64,000 bases of DNA, from contig JACAAK010000014.1 of NCBI GenBank assembly GCA_025093985.1, forward strand, positions 496,001-560,000, read 5' to 3'. Below are positions 34,629-47,897 of this stretch, in pieces; within the stretch, counting starts at the first letter, position 1; each line of letters begins with the position of its first letter. Source of the DNA: Calvatia gigantea (Eukaryota > Basidiomycota > Agaricomycetes > Agaricales > Lycoperdaceae). The notes under the pieces were generated by a model. It was not told the origin of the DNA and made no database searches. It was given only the letters and a program-made list of their open reading frames with translations. Made by a program: the position numbers and the translations under genes.

Positions 34629-37465
34629 TCACTCCGCGTCCTCCACGTCTGAGCTCCTCACATTCCGGTATCTCACAGCCTGTGCCGCACCCACAACTAA
34701 AATCAAAAACTTGACACCATCAGCGGCAGAGACCCCATCCGGCCTGGTGCTCCGACCAACAACATGAGGAACCAAGTCCAATAGCATTAGCAGTTGCAAA
34801 ATCAGCGACAAAAATGCTGTGGTCTTATAATCCCCAGCATAGGTCTGCGAGTGGCGGTTGATGGTGAATTGGAGAATTGACCCTGTGACGTACAAGGACC
34901 AGCCAAGCGACTGAATACAACCTAGGATGGTTGGTGAGTGTGGAGAAAGTGAATGCAAAGGGTGTAGTTCTTCTGTTGGTCGCGGGATGCGTGGTCTGAG
35001 AAGATAGGCCGACGACGGTGTTAGAAAATGGAAGAAAGCAAAGACAGATATAATAAGCTAGATTGTTCTTGAGTATACATTGGTGACACTGGGAATGAGT
35101 GGATTGCGTACTGCGAGCTTGATTCTGCCGGAAACCCTACTTTCAACTCTGTCACTTGCCCTCTCCATATGCGTAGCTTTAGCGAAGTGGACTTTCGGAA
35201 TCCACCCTTTTTTCTTCGCATCTCCGGCATCCGTCGACCAACTAAACTCCATTCTCGCTGCGGCTTTCAGCATCACGAGTGCCGGTATCAGGCGGAAGAC
35301 ATATGTTGTGGGGATTTTCGTGAGCCAGTGTCCAGTTGCTTCAGGTCGGAAGATGGACGAGAGCATCTGCTCGTGGGCGGATATGAGGAGATTGCATGCA
35401 ATGAAAGTAGTCCCGAAACGCGAAATGCCTGTCGTGCTGGTACGAGTATACCAATAATGGATTGTTAAGAACCAGGATACTATTCTGAGGATCGTACTGT
35501 AGGGCCATCTTTGAGTATGAGATCACCAAAACAAGGATTCAAGAAGCTACGAACGATGTGAATCCGAGAATGTGAATACGGCGAGGATGCACATCTTCGT
35601 GTATTCTGTGTCCGAATAATCCCACTGGATACAAACGAAATGTGAGAAATAGTATATAGTGAGGATATTAAGGGGAGCACGCACTGGTTAAGTCGTGCTT
35701 ATGTTGCAAATGTTCCAATGTGTCATCAGATGCTGTCATATCGTAGACGCTGGGCCTCGAAATGGGTCCAACATCCAATAACAGGATCTTATCGGGTGTG
35801 CGACCAGAGAAGGAAAGCTTCCAGACTACGGTGACATGTTCCTCATCTACTTGGGGAAAAGGTCAAATTTCTTGTCAGGCGCACTGCATTTATCGAATTT
35901 AACACACCCGGCGTGAGGTTTTGAGGTATCACCTTCCCAACGGCAGCTTCCCTACCGACAGGAACAGGAAAAAGATCCTGCGAGCTGAATTTCAGAATAC
36001 ATTTCGAGCGGATTTAAAGACCGCTATACACCTTTGGGCCAGGAGCCCGCTCCGTAGTGGACATGAATGGTGCGTAAAGCCATTCTGCCCTCCGCTTCTT
36101 ACGATTTTTTGATTTGGTAGCCTCAAGAGGCTTTTGAAGTTGAACCTTTGTCTCAAACACACCATTTATGAAGTAGGACCGCCGGGAACATTGGTGCCAC
36201 TGTGGGCGCTCATATGGGGCATTAGACAAAGGGTATACGCACTAACATGTGAACGGATCAGCTATCAAATGTTCTCGTTGCTCAAAAGAAGGGGAAGGAA
36301 TTCCGTACCAACCAGTTCGCAAGCTCCTTTTGCCTTTTCTCATATGGTTGCCTTTTGAACAACTCCGTCTCATCGGCTACACGGACGTGGGTTCTATGGT
36401 GGAATGTCAGGGAAAAATGAATTTTGCGGAAATAAAAAATCGAACCGAGTGACAATGTAAGGGTGGTGTTCTGTCGTTGAGTTCCGTTCGCCTGAGAATT
36501 CCAAGTCGAAAGAATTTTTCTTTTCATGCTGGTCCTTTGAAGGTGTTTCTACTATTTCTTCATCGCGTTCCAAATCATCATCCGAACTCATATCGCCTTC
36601 AATATCTTCTGGTGTCGTGATGTCCGCAGTTTCGTTCACAGTGGACTGGACGGCTCTCCGACTCGTGACATTGTGGAACTGGATGAGAGGTATCGTGATT
36701 CCAAAACTATCATATATCTGGTCCTCGAGCGAGGGCTCGCCTTCCCTGAAGATCCACGAATAAATGAGAAGGGGAAGGGAAAGTTACATAGAAGCAACAA
36801 ACCATTTTCGGATGGTTGGTGCCATGATCTCTTGCGGTCTCCAAGAAGTATAATTTTTAACAAAAGTCAGCCATGATGGTTTGTCCCGTTGAGCAAGGAC
36901 AAAAGACGCTCGAAGGTCGTAATTCGATATATTGGGCCGAGCGCTAAAAAAATAAGCGCGTTTATCAGCACGGGTAGGGGGAGACTCACAAGTGACTTGT
37001 GGGTATGTTTAGCGTCACATTGGTGAATACATTCTTGCTCTTCAGGTGAACATCATGGAAAACCGTTCCAGAGTATAATAATCTCTCTGTGCGATCTTTG
37101 CCATCGATCCTGATGGTGCCGTCCTCTGCTGTATCATCTCGGATCCACACAGAGGCGACGACGTCAAACTTCGAATCCCTGGTAATCATTGGACGGACTA
37201 CTTGGGACCAGTCCACTTCTGTACCCGGCTTGTCGTAGTACATTGCGCGGTGTGGATGCCGCAACCCATCCCACAGGTTGCTGACAACATAATGTACCCC
37301 AGTGGCCCCCAAAAGGATACAAGTGAGAATTGCCAACCATACGCAAAGCTTGGTCACTGAACGTGGTTTACGGTGTGAAACACCTGGGTTGAGATGCAGT
37401 GCGCCATTTTCTGGTGTGCCCGGATTTTGCGCCTGCTTGATGCCAGGTGGAGGTTCGACGATCAT
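34629..37465 (-). CDS. Multipass membrane protein family, copy B
   Basis: Best preserved of the three paralogues; family not recognised. The start at 37465 gives MIVEPPPGIKQAQNP, a first membrane segment (LCVWLAILTCILLGATGVHY), then SKFDVVASVWIRDD, RTERLLYSGTVF, NISNYDLRASFVL, KNYTSWRPQEI, WEGEPSLEDQIYDSFGI, an acidic linker, HHPYIVTR, RTHVRVADETELF, EWLYAPFMSTTERA, and a C-terminal membrane region (GHWLTKIPTTYVFRLIPAL, GWIPKVHF, SLYVTGSILQFTI, LILQLLMLLDLVPHVVG) ending SSDVEDAE at 34629. Intron positions match copy C, for example donors splitting a Trp codon before EGEPSL and an Arg codon after HPYIVT. I saw no frame slip in the parts I joined. The large N-terminal soluble domain followed by a multipass C-terminus loosely recalls CLPTM1-type proteins, but I would not assign that. 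Confidence 0.65.
36990..37215 (-). repeat. Near-identical tract shared with copy A (33093-33325)
   Basis: Over about 225 bp copies A and B differ at only about three positions, whereas flanking coding sequence and copy C differ much more. This is the pattern of a recent gene-conversion tract. Confidence 0.65.
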
Positions 37466-37725
37466 GGTGTCGTGAACATCAGTCCGAACTGCGGATTATA
37501 AGTCATATAGTGTGAGTCAGACACCGCCCCCAGCGCCAGAACAGAAGGTAACAATCTCGCTTACAACCCTTGGTAACGCCGCGAACAGCGGGTGACACCG
37601 TGACGGAACAGCGCCGGTCGTGTGCAGCCAAAAATCACGTAACAAAACACTGAATATGATTTTGAAAAATAAATATACGGAGACCATTGTAAGCGGGGTA
37701 ATCCATATCTCTACCACCCACTCCA

Positions 37726-40528
37726 TCACTCTGTATCTTCTATATCTGAAGTCCTCGCAGTCTGATACATCATTGCTTGTATTGTGTCCACAACCGCAAC
37801 CACTAAAGCAATGGTTTCAGCAGCGTGGATGCCATCCAATCCGGCAGCTTTTCCAACAGCGGAAGACATCAAATCCAATGGCTTCAGTAATTCGCTGAAT
37901 AACCACAAGAATGCAGTAATTTTGTACTTTCCGGCATACAGTCCTTGAGGAGCGGTTCATGATAAATTGAAGAATCGAGCCTGTGGCGTACAATGACGGG
38001 CTGACTGAATGGGTGTATTCCAGGACAGTTGCTGAATGTGGAGATAGTGAGTGGAGAGGGTGAGGTTTTGCTGCTGGTCGTGGAACACGTGGCGTGACGA
38101 TATACGACGACAACGGTATCATGAAATGAAGAAGTGAAAAGACGGATATGAGGAGCTATATCAACGTTTAGTGTGTGATGATATGCATGGCGAGATGTGG
38201 GCCCTACGCACCGCGAATTTGACCTTTCCCGATATCCTACCTTCGACCCGGTCGCTCGACCGTTCCAAATGTGTAGCTTCAGAAAAGTAGACCCGTGGAA
38301 TCCACCCTTCACTCTTCGAGTCTCCTGCGTTCATCCGACCAACCAAATCTCAGTCTCGCGGAGGCTTTAAGCATCACACAAGGCAGAATCAGGCGGGAGA
38401 TATATGTCACAAGAATCATCATCAATGAAGTTCTGCTAGCTTCAGAGCTGAGCGTGGACAAGAGTACCGTTTCAGTGGGGTTCATAATGGAGTGGAATGC
38501 GATGAATGTGGTCCCCAGACGCGAAATACCTGCCGTACTAATGCGAGTGTACCAGTAATGGATGTTGAAGGCTACACATATGATTTGGCCAACTTTACTA
38601 ATTGAATATCGGACTCCAAATCTGTATAGATCCCAGAAATGCTGGAAGGCAAGTCACGTACGTCAGAAATTGGAGAGCATATTTGCGGCGAGGGTGGGTG
38701 TCTTCGTGCAGCTTGTATCCCATCAATCCCACTACACGGTAAACGAGATATAAGTACACTGGCGTAGGAAAAAAATTCGCGAGATCCGCACTGGTTGATT
38801 CATGCTCATGCTGTAGATATTCCAATTCGTTATCCGGCATCGTCATGTTGTAAGTGTTTGTTGTCGCATAACGGATGCCCTGATCTTTTAGAAAAAGTAT
38901 GTCGTGCGTATGACCCGAGAACGAGATTTTCCAGGTTATGTTGACGTATTCCTCATCTGCCAAAAGAAGGTCAGTTCTACATCCACTATCCCAAGTGTCA
39001 CGGAACAGGAAGACCTGGTGTGGGCACTTGCGGAGCGCTTTCGTTGATAACTTCTCGATCAACAGGAATCGGAACAAGGTCCTAGAAACCGAAAATCGCA
39101 TAAAGGACACTGCCGAGGTCAATAGGAAACTCGTACCTTTGGTCCATGCGCCCATATTGTAGATAGGTAGGGCGCGTACATCCACCCCTTCCTCATTTCC
39201 TCGTCTTCCGAATACAACCCAGAATCAGGAGAGATTTCAAGCGCAATCTTTGTCTCAAAGACACCATTAAGATTATATGACCGGAGGCATTGATACCATT
39301 GTAAATGTTCTGGGGGAGTTGTAAATCTAGAATGGATGCACTAGAACATGCGGGATCGGTTATTTAAGGATGAATTGTCAAAGAAAAGCTGGCATACAAC
39401 TTGACTGGCCAGCTCCTCTTGCTTTTGGCTATACACTTGCCTTTCAAAGGCCCTATCCTGGTCAGTGATGTGGAGGTGCGTCCTGCGGGACAAGCGGTAA
39501 GAAGGGTGGAATTATCGCTAGGATTGTAGAGTCAAACCGGGTGACGATGTAAGGATGGTATTCTGTCACGGGCTTTCTGTCGCCTGTGAATTCTAGGCCT
39601 TGCGTATTCCTTTCGTTCTCTTCCTCTGGAGGGGTTTCGATTGATTCGTCATCGTCCCAGTCCGACTCATCCCCCAAGTCCGGTTGTTGTTCAATATTTC
39701 CTGTATGGGATTATCCGAAGTATCACTTGTATTGGACCGGCCCTTTTTACTGGAAATGTTGTGGAATTGGATGAGAGGTACCGTGATTCCGAAGCTATCA
39801 TAAATCAGATCCTGGAGCGACGGCCAGTACTCCCTATACAACCATAGATAAATGACACAGACGAACTTGATTGCATAAACACGACAAACCATTTTCTAAC
39901 GGTCGGTGCTTTAATGCCTCGTGGCCTCCAAGAAGTATAGTCCACAATTTCATATGGCCACGTGTACAGGTCCGGTTGATCGAGGACAAAAGATGCTCGA
40001 AGGTCATAATTGGATATATTTGCCCGTGTGCTGTTGGTACATCAGCGCAAATCATGAGCTTTGAAAATGCGCCCACAAATGTCTTGTCGATACACTGAAC
40101 GTCACATTTGTCAAAGCATCGCTCTCAAGGGTGATATCACGAAAGACAGTCCCAGTGTAAAGCAGTCTTTCTGAACGATCTTCTCCATCGATACTGATGA
40201 CGCCATCGTTTGCATTATCGTCCCGAATCCATACTGAAGCTATAACATCAAATGTTGAGTCCTTTGTAATCAATGGCCAAACAACTTGAGGCGTCTTCGG
40301 GAACTCTGGCCCATTGTAGTACATGTGTATGTGTGGGTGCCGAAGACCGATGTAGAAGAGGAAGGACAAGACGCCCAAAAAACCAACGCAAGTGAGAATT
40401 CCTAGCCATAGACAAAGCTTGCCCATCGAGCGTGGTTTACGCTGTGGTGCGCCGGGGTCAAGCTGTAATGGGTTGTTCCCGGGCGCATTTGGACTTTGAG
40501 TCCCTTTGGTGTCAGGTGGAGAATCCAT
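37726..40528 (-). CDS. Multipass membrane protein family, copy C
   Basis: Third tandem paralogue. The start at 40528 gives MDSPPDTKGTQSPNAPG, a first membrane segment (LCLWLGILTCVGFLGVLSFLFY), STFDVIASVWIRDD, RSERLLYTGTVF, NISNYDLRASFVL, YTSWRPRGIKAPTVRKW, EYWPSLQDLIYDSFGI, an acidic linker, YHPYIVTR, RTHLHITDQDRAFERQVY, then VNITWKISFSGHTHDILFL and the C-terminal membrane region ending TSDIEDTE at 37726. Near 38328-38340 one extra base relative to copy B separates the frame of VMLKASARLRFGWS from that of GWIPRVYF. The most diverged of the three copies. Function unknown. Confidence 0.6.
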
Positions 40529-40920
40529 GGTACGACGAGCCTAACGACAGTGGGCGCTGCAGATAGAGGACGGTTCCCATGGCTCAGGCATCGCTTGCAA
40601 CGGAACACTACTAGCCTTGGCGGCCAGGGGGCCATATTGATCAAGCCGTATGAGACCGTCTGTTTGGATGTATACTTCAACATTGTCCAGTAGTAATGAC
40701 ATAAGCATCACTCTCAGGGAACACGGTTGTTGCGCGAGGGTTGCACCGCACGTGACTGGTGACATCAGGATAACGCCAGCGATGTTCCCACGATTCCGAA
40801 GTTGTAAATCATTCCGCAAATTATCCAGGCATGCTATAAATGGTCGGACGAAATGTCTCCATCATCCTCCTCCGCCGAATAACTCTTTCTCGTCCATTTC
40901 ACACATATAATCCCCGCAGG
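40529..40920. promoter_or_regulatory. Divergent promoter region, membrane copy C and MET22
   Basis: Gene-free 390 bp between two divergent starts. A TATAAA at 40835-40840 lies 81 bp before the MET22 ATG. Confidence 0.55.
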
Positions 40921-42378
40921 ATGTTCCAACTACCCGGACAGCCAGTAATGCCGTGGAATCATGAGCGCGCCGTTGCTATTTCTGCCGTTCGTCGGGCATG
41001 CATCGTCACACAGCGGGTGTTTGACACGTTGGTCGCCGGTGATTACATGACTAAGGGCGACGACTCGCCAGTTACTGGTATGTATCTCCACCACATGATG
41101 GACGGAATTACAGACAGTGATATCACTATGGTGCAGTGGGTGACTTCGCTTCACAAGCCGTGATTGCTTCGATCCTTACGAATGCGTTTCCCGATGATCC
41201 CATTGTTGGGGAAGAAGATTCTGCGGAACTACGGAAGTCTGAAAATAAGGAGCTATTACACCACATCACGACTCTCGTAGGTGAAGGGCTAACAGACGAG
41301 CGGCTGCACTACGAGAAGGAGGAGTGGGGAATTGGAGAGGGATATGATATCTCCCCGCGTGAGGTGCGGGATGTCATTGATAGAGGAAACTACGAAGGAG
41401 GAAATACTGGACGTGCGTGCCTCGGGTATATTTCACTGCATCCCAAGCTCACATTTCTGATAGGCATGTGGACGATTGACCCTATTGATGGAACTAAAGG
41501 CTTCCTTCGTGGAGAGCAATACGCTGTTTGCCTCTCGCTCATCGTGGATGGAGAGGCAACTGTTGGTGTTATTGGCTGCCCCAATTTACCACACCGAATA
41601 AGCAAACCAGACGGTCCCAAAGGGTACATCTTTGTCGCAGTCAAGGACCAAGGCTCAGAGCGGGTGAGTTCCAGTCGCACCTTGACACCGCCTTTTCTCT
41701 GAAACCATCTGTAGCTGTCGATGAAAGGCTTCGAGCCTACGATCATATCTATGCCAACAGTTCACCCAGCGGATCTTGTCATGTTTGAATCTGTCGAACC
41801 TGGACACTCTTCGCATTCATTCAACTCCCGTGTGTCAGAAATTCTGACCATAGAAGAGCCACCCTGTCGTATGGATAGCCAAGCTAAGTACTGTGCGCTG
41901 GCAATGGGAAGAGGGCACTTGTATCTACGAATGCCTACACGCCCCGATTATCAAGAGAAGATTTGGGTGAGTTTCTTTTCGCTGCTTCAAATCCCAGCAT
42001 TTGGTCATACATGTATAGGATCATGCTCCTGGTAGCCTGTTGGTTGAAGAAGCAGGAGGGGTCGTAAGTGATTCAAAAGGCAATTCGCTTAATTTCGGTT
42101 TGGGAAGAACGCTCGGAAAAAACTATGGGATCATCGCGTGCGGAAAATGGGTGCACCCTAAGGTACTGGACGCTGTCAAAGTAACCTTGAAGGAAAATCG
42201 GAAACGAGCCAAAAGCCGCGAAGCCCACCGGGCAGCGGCTGCAGCAGCGGCAGCACCTGCAGTTGAAGTTCCTGACATTCCACCGCCACCTGCCTATGAG
42301 AAGGTGGAGAAGTCAAAGGGAGACCAGAGTGAAAGAGAGAACAAACGGGGGGGTGAAACCGCCGATGTAAAGTTGTAG
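40921..42378 (+). CDS. MET22: 3'(2'),5'-bisphosphate nucleotidase
   Basis: Mg-dependent, lithium- and sodium-sensitive phosphatase that removes the 3'-phosphate of PAP made by sulphate assimilation (yeast Met22/Hal2). Five exons joined in phase. The N-terminal helix AVAISAVRRACIVTQ is followed by KGDDSPVTVGDFASQAVI, metal ligand block VGEEDS, the inositol-monophosphatase signature WTIDPIDGTKGF, and DHAPGSLLVEEAGG near the end. After the catalytic domain there is an Ala-rich, Lys/Glu-rich tail with a PPPPAYEK motif, longer than the yeast protein. ATG 40921 is used; the second Met (MPWNHERAV, 40948) would also fit. No frame problem seen. Confidence 0.93.
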
Positions 42379-42949
42379 AATATCATCTCTGTCTGCCTGA
42401 TATTTAACTATGATCCAATCAGATTGTATGCTTTCGATCGTGTTCGTAGCACGATCATGCGGTTGATGGGAGTTGCCTGTTATAGCGAGTTCGTCGGAGG
42501 TTTCGTACACCGTCCACTCTACTCCCACGCGTAGACAGACAACACACTTCTGGAAACGTATTATTGCTGTCGTACCAAACTCTCTTTCCTCTTCCCTCAC
42601 GGTCCCCCGCAGTTACTCTTCAAGCTTCAAGCTTCACATTTTTCAAATCTTGTTCTTTCTGCTTCATACACTCACATGGCTGGCTGGTGAGTCCCTTCCA
42701 CCTTAATCTGCATCATTCTATCTCCGAGAGCTTGAGTCAACTCAGGCGCTTCTGGGACGATACCTCATTCACCTTTCGAGATCTCTCGACTGCTTACTGA
42801 CGACGTGTCTTTCTTTGACAGGATTGATTTTTTTTCATTATTTGTTGTTAGTTCTTCCTTCAATCGAGCTTTACTACCCAGTGGCTCATCGACGGCGTGG
42901 GGCTGGGTTTGATTTCATTAGACGATCGGTGTGCTCGGAGGGATGGCTT
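42379..42949. other. Intergenic or 5' leader region
   Basis: Between MET22 and the small Ser-rich gene. A short upstream exon starting at the ATG near 42675 (ATGGCTGGCTG then gtgagt) could belong to a 5' leader, but splicing gives only a short frame. Confidence 0.35.
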
Positions 42950-43492
42950 ATGGCGTCATCTACATCGTCAACCAGATCTCGGAGAGTATCAAGTCCACGA
43001 AAGAATCGTGAGTCCCTTGCTGGTGGCTATGGGTTACTCGCTGACATATCGCTGGTTGCTGCTCCCAGCTTGAAAAGTAAGGGATATGAGATATCTGACA
43101 AGGGAGTATCTATCAAGACTTCAAAACGTTTCGATAGGCAAGACTATATCGACGCCACACAGAGGTACGTCGACGTTTCCTATCTCTCACCGCCCGAACC
43201 GTATTCAAAGCGCTGGTTTTAATTTTTTCATTTTTCTGTCTCCAGAGGAATGCTTAAAACAATGACCGCGGCATCGTTTAACCGTCGCACGGACTCCATT
43301 GATGGATCCTCATCCACACCAAGCCCCAGTCCGTCGAGTCCATATCCCTCTCCACTCCCTTCAGCACCATCATCCTCCTCTATGCGACCCGCCCATATGG
43401 AACGCGCCGAATCAGCCACTAGCGTCAAGAGTGGTGGGAGTGCGGAGAAGAGGAAGAAAGGATTGTTTGGGATGAGAAAAAATTCTCATTGA
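42950..43492 (+). CDS. Small Ser/Pro-rich basic protein, function unknown
   Basis: Two exons, 42950-43164 and 43246-43492, joined in phase (DATQR then GMLKTM). The product has about 150 residues: a Ser/Arg-rich start (MASSTSSTRSRRVSSPRK), a middle with KGYEISDKGVSIKTSKRFD, a Ser/Pro-rich stretch and a basic end (EKRKKGLFGMRKNSH). It looks largely disordered; I recognise no domain. It stands directly upstream of NACHT copy 3 in the same direction, and a decayed second copy stands in the same place before NACHT copy 4, so the pair was duplicated as a unit. Confidence 0.55.
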
Positions 43493-44426
43493 CGACCAAG
43501 GGACCCGAAATTGGCAAAAGATTCTGAGTGTTCTGCTGGTCAGAATCCACCCTCTCCAGTATCCTTTGGCCCTAAACATCCCCCAGTCACTCTACCCCGC
43601 GCGCCCGCGCACGTCAATACTGCACCATAGCTGTCGCATTGTCCAAAAAGTATTTCTGAGCGGTGATCTTACTAGTCTATTCTTGTTGTGATGGTTGTTT
43701 CTCGCTCTCCTTCCTTTCGGGTTCCTTTCGGGTTGTACTTTTGTATTTACCACGGGGCATATATTGCGCTTTCAACTAGTTTTGTTTGCCCTCGTGCACA
43801 AAAATTTATTTGTCTTCGCTAGAAATCCACGGTTACACGTCATAAACTATGGTCTATTCCCTCTAAATATTCCACCAACCTTCAGATTCCCAAGGACGAA
43901 AACATAGCCAGGTATAAGCGGGAGGAACTCGGAAACGTGGGGGCTGTGGCTGTACATCCTTTGCCATCCCGCATCTGCAAGTTAATCTGGCAGGGTCCTC
44001 AGGGGCATTTACCAGCTTTTTAGAAATTGTTACCAACGTCCGTCCTCTTCGGTGACCGGGTTAGTGTTGTTACCAGACCCTTGCCGGTGGATGGCAAATG
44101 CTCGTGGGCAGAAGGTGGCAGAACGGTGGGCTGGGGCCCGACTCAAACTCATAGGCTCAATGCACCAAAACAATTTTTCTTTGGATTTCATTCGCAAATA
44201 TGGGAGGAAGACAGTCCTCTCATCCATCTGCTGGATTTTGCCCGGATTGAGGACCTATCATCAAATTGATACTCAGTAGGCAGCACGTAACGACACAGCG
44301 TCTCAGGCTATTGTCAGCCGAGCTCTGCCTGTGATTGCCACCCCTGGCAATTGCCATGCTGCCGTTCTACCATGGTTACTACCTCTACCAACACCACACC
44401 CCTACTTAAGGAATTTGAGCCCTCCA
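43493..44426. other. Spacer between Ser-rich gene and NACHT copy 3
   Basis: Homologous to 48322-48893 in the second unit (shared TTCTGCTGGTCAGAAT and CACGGGGCATATATT strings), about 360 bp longer here. No gene recognised. Confidence 0.5.
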
Positions 44427-46489
44427 ATGTCAGTTCTGGAAGGGCCGCATGACCTTGCGTTATCCTTGATCAATCCCGTCAGTCGCCCAGCTCACAACTC
44501 TAACATCCGAGGTGAGAAGTTATAGCCAACTAATATACGAGAGGCCGGAATCGCTGATCGAGCCCTAGGTCTTGACATCTTTCTCAAAGCCTCATACCCA
44601 GAAGCTACTCATGAATCTTTCGATCACCCGGATTCATGTTTTCCGGGAACCAGAGAACAACATATCGAAGATATCACCGGATGGGCTCGGTCTCCCTCCA
44701 AGCCCACCCTTCGTATGATGTGGCTGCATGGATTTGCTGGCGTCGGCAAATCTTCTTTGGCACAGAGCTGCGCCGAAGGAGTCGGGCTCCAGACTCGCAG
44801 CAGCTTTCTTCTTTTCACGTCCCAACAAGAGAGATAAACCGACACAATTTTTTACACCGATTGCTTATCAGCTGACAACAAGATATCCATCCTACCGCAA
44901 CAAAATGGAGGAGAAAATACGTAATGATCCTACTCTCGTCGAGAAGTCTGTCGTTGTCCAATTCCGGGAACTTATCGTCGCCCCTATTGAGGAGCTACGG
45001 AAGGAAGGCCGGTTGATAAAAGAGGGCGTTATCTTCATCGATGGCCTTGACGAATGTGCTGGGGAAGATGCACAGTGCACGATTATCGACGTCATTACCG
45101 CCTCTGTCCGTGATCAAACTACTCCGTTCATTTGGGCAATCTTCAGTCGTCCTGAACCCCACATTATCGCACAATTTTCCGCCCCTCATATTCGTAGCCT
45201 ATGTTGGCAGTTGACTTTGCCTGTATCCCGTGATGCTGATGGAGAGATTGAACTGTACCTCCGAGGCGCTTTCAGACAGATACGGACACAATATGGCTTC
45301 CCTTCGAGTATAGTATGGCCGTCGGAGGGTGACATACGAGAACTAGTTGATCGATCTGCAGGGCTCTTTGTCTACCCATCTAGCATCGTGCGCTACGTAG
45401 GTAAACGTGGCGCACTAGGACCAGAGGGGCGGCTTCGATTGGTTATCAGGCATACAGGCAAATCATCTGGGAATCTGTGGTGGTATCTGGACGCGTTTTA
45501 TTCCCTCATCATGGAACAAATTCGAAGGAAACCCTCGCGGTGACATTAAAACTCCTATTATCCTACAAGTACATTGGGATATGGTTCCCTCCTGGTCGCT
45601 GCCGCTGGTCTTGGCTTCTCAGAGACAACTTTTATTACGACATTGTCCAAACTACATTCAGTAATTAGGTTTCCCATTCCCGGGGAACCGCTACAGGAAG
45701 CTTTCACATTTTACCATGCCTCTTTCACGGATTTTTTGAACGATCCAGTGCGGTCAGACAAGTTTTATGTCAGGACTCCTGAGCTGTGTGCGGCTTTGCT
45801 GGGGGATCTTATCACATTGTACAGTCGGGGAGTTTGTAGCGGTGAATTCCTATTTTCTGCCGACCGCAGACTAGTCATTGAAACAATTATCTACAGCCAT
45901 CGTTCATTGGAGATACGGAGATTCTGAAGCACGGGTGAAATGTGATCTCGAAGAAAACGCAATATTTGCATTTTGGGAACTGGGGCCATATGCAAAGTTG
46001 GACGAGTCCCTCCTGAAACGTCTCTCCGAAATGGATTATCGACAGATGGGGTCTTACGTCTTCAACCAGAACGATGCGTATAGATTTTTTAAAAACGTTA
46101 GTGACTCTCGCCAACTGTTTCGGAGAATCTCACAATTACGTTCAGATACCTCTCCTGCATGGCGACCAAAAATTATGCGGCCCTATTATTCGGCCCTCTG
46201 GCAAAAGCTGTTTCGGAGAAACAAACCAGCTTTATTTCCCTTCGTTTTGGGAAATGGCGAGAATAGGAATGTACTCGTAAACTATATCGGGCACAAGAAA
46301 GACTGTTGCTTTCTTGGCGACTATCGGAGGTTTGGGGATATGGGGCGGCGGACTTTGAAATGGAAAATTCGTGTTTTTTTCCGACGGCTGGTTGGCAAGG
46401 AAGAGAACTTTGAGGTGCTCGTGAAAGGGGTGGGCGACCTAATTGAACTGGACACTTTTCAACAGTCACCGGGTGGGGCTATTCGTTAG
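44427..46489 (+). pseudogene. NACHT-domain NTPase, copy 3 (several frame slips)
   Basis: Start at 44427 (MSVLEGPHDLALSLI). The core has Walker A GFAGVGKSSLAQ and Walker B FIDGLDECAGE, SRPEPHIIAQF, GPEGRLRLVIRH, and the C-terminal blocks FYHASFTDFLNDP, FAFWELGPYAKLDESLL and PKIMRPYYSALWQKL, ending DTFQQSPGGAIR. Relative to copy 4 it has an extra G at about 44784-44786 (right after Walker A), a missing C near 45523, and a further slip near 45570-45600. An intron of about 55 nt lies near 45841-45898. Three independent lesions make real decay possible, though general sequence error cannot be excluded. Confidence 0.7.
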
Positions 46490-47897
46490 ACGGATGCAGC
46501 TGCTTTGCGTGTCGTCTCTGCATTTGTTTGTTGTGGAGATCAGACGGCACCTGACACTGAAAAGTGTCACGTACGCGTCCTCCTCCTACTATACCGCTTC
46601 GCCGACAACATCGTTCATATCCGTGAACGATGACAAAGTCCCCGAGCCCACCAAACTCATTTCCACGACGACCACAAGCCCGGATCATACACGATTTCCA
46701 AATCCGGAACTCCGAACCTCGGACGCTCCACCTCCAAAATCCACCATCCCGCTCGTACCGTTCATTATCTACCTTACGGACCGCTTTTCTTTCATTTTCT
46801 CGCCATTTCTTACACCCCTCGCAGTCCAGAACTTCATAGAATCGTAGCCCGGACCGTTTACAACCCCAACTCAGTGTGTTTTCCCCATTCTTGTTGTAAA
46901 ATTCACCTTCCACAAAGTTCTACAATTTGCAATACACGCGCACAGACAAACTTAGACTCATATAAAATGTGTAGTAGACTACAAAGTAGCCAGTAATGAA
47001 TTTCCTATCCATCTTGTCTTTCTGTCCCTAGCTATCTTTAAAATCTAACCTTTTCCTCTCTACCTCTCGTCTCGACGCCTCGGATCTTTCGTATTCGCAA
47101 ATCGCTAGCCCTCGGACGCTCGGTACCCCTTTCTGTCGCCCTTCCGAACCTCTTTCTTATCGTCCCGTCGCCTCACAGTTTCTCTAATCTCCTTCCCTAC
47201 CCTTTCTTTTCCCACCATCCCCTCGGTCGAGAACGACGTCGGACGGACGCCGACGTGCTCATATAGCTAGCCGTAGACCCCCTCTTCATTGTACCTCCCG
47301 AAATGACACGAACGTAAGGCAAGTGAATTGCGACACGCTGTCACACTATGTCTTTATTCGGAATTTTCTTTTGCATAGTAATTGTACTGCAATATACATT
47401 CTCAATACACTAGACCTGACTTGTGTTTTGGTCGTGGTGACGTATGAGGCTCACAAAATACGGAGGCAGCTTTAGGCAATTTATGGTGCTGTTCCCCCGT
47501 CCCCTCCTACCTTACCCCTAGGTCTGGGTTGCACCAATATCGTGCTTTTTGTGATTCTTTTTTATTGCACCAAATGCTACCCTTTCAATCTATACGGTAT
47601 CATTTGACGAATGCTGTGGCACATGTGAGCTACCACGGACCATCCAAGGTCTTCTGCTAAGTGATCGGTTCGAGCGTGGGACGTTTGTTCCAGCCCAGAA
47701 TATCTCTCTCTTCCAAGGTTGCAATAATCTCTCCATGACACAGTAGCCCCATCGTCAGTCCGTAGTCTACTCTCTGCGAGTCACTGCCAGAGATAAAAAG
47801 TTGTGATGCTGCTTCGTGACGTGGACCTGATTGTATTCCTTCGAGGTTATGGAACATAAGGTTATGCGGGACGGTGGAACGACGGGGATCCAAGAAT
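46490..47897. other. 3' flank of NACHT copy 3
   Basis: No recognised gene. The stretch 47030-47270 is strongly pyrimidine-rich (CTCTCGTCTCG-type sequence) and absent from unit 2. From about 47300 the sequence is homologous to the 3' flank of copy 4. Confidence 0.45.

Noticed and set aside
47030..47270. Pyrimidine-rich stretch as an rDNA spacer or telomere-type repeat
   Set aside because: No repeat unit and no rRNA sequence; only biased composition.
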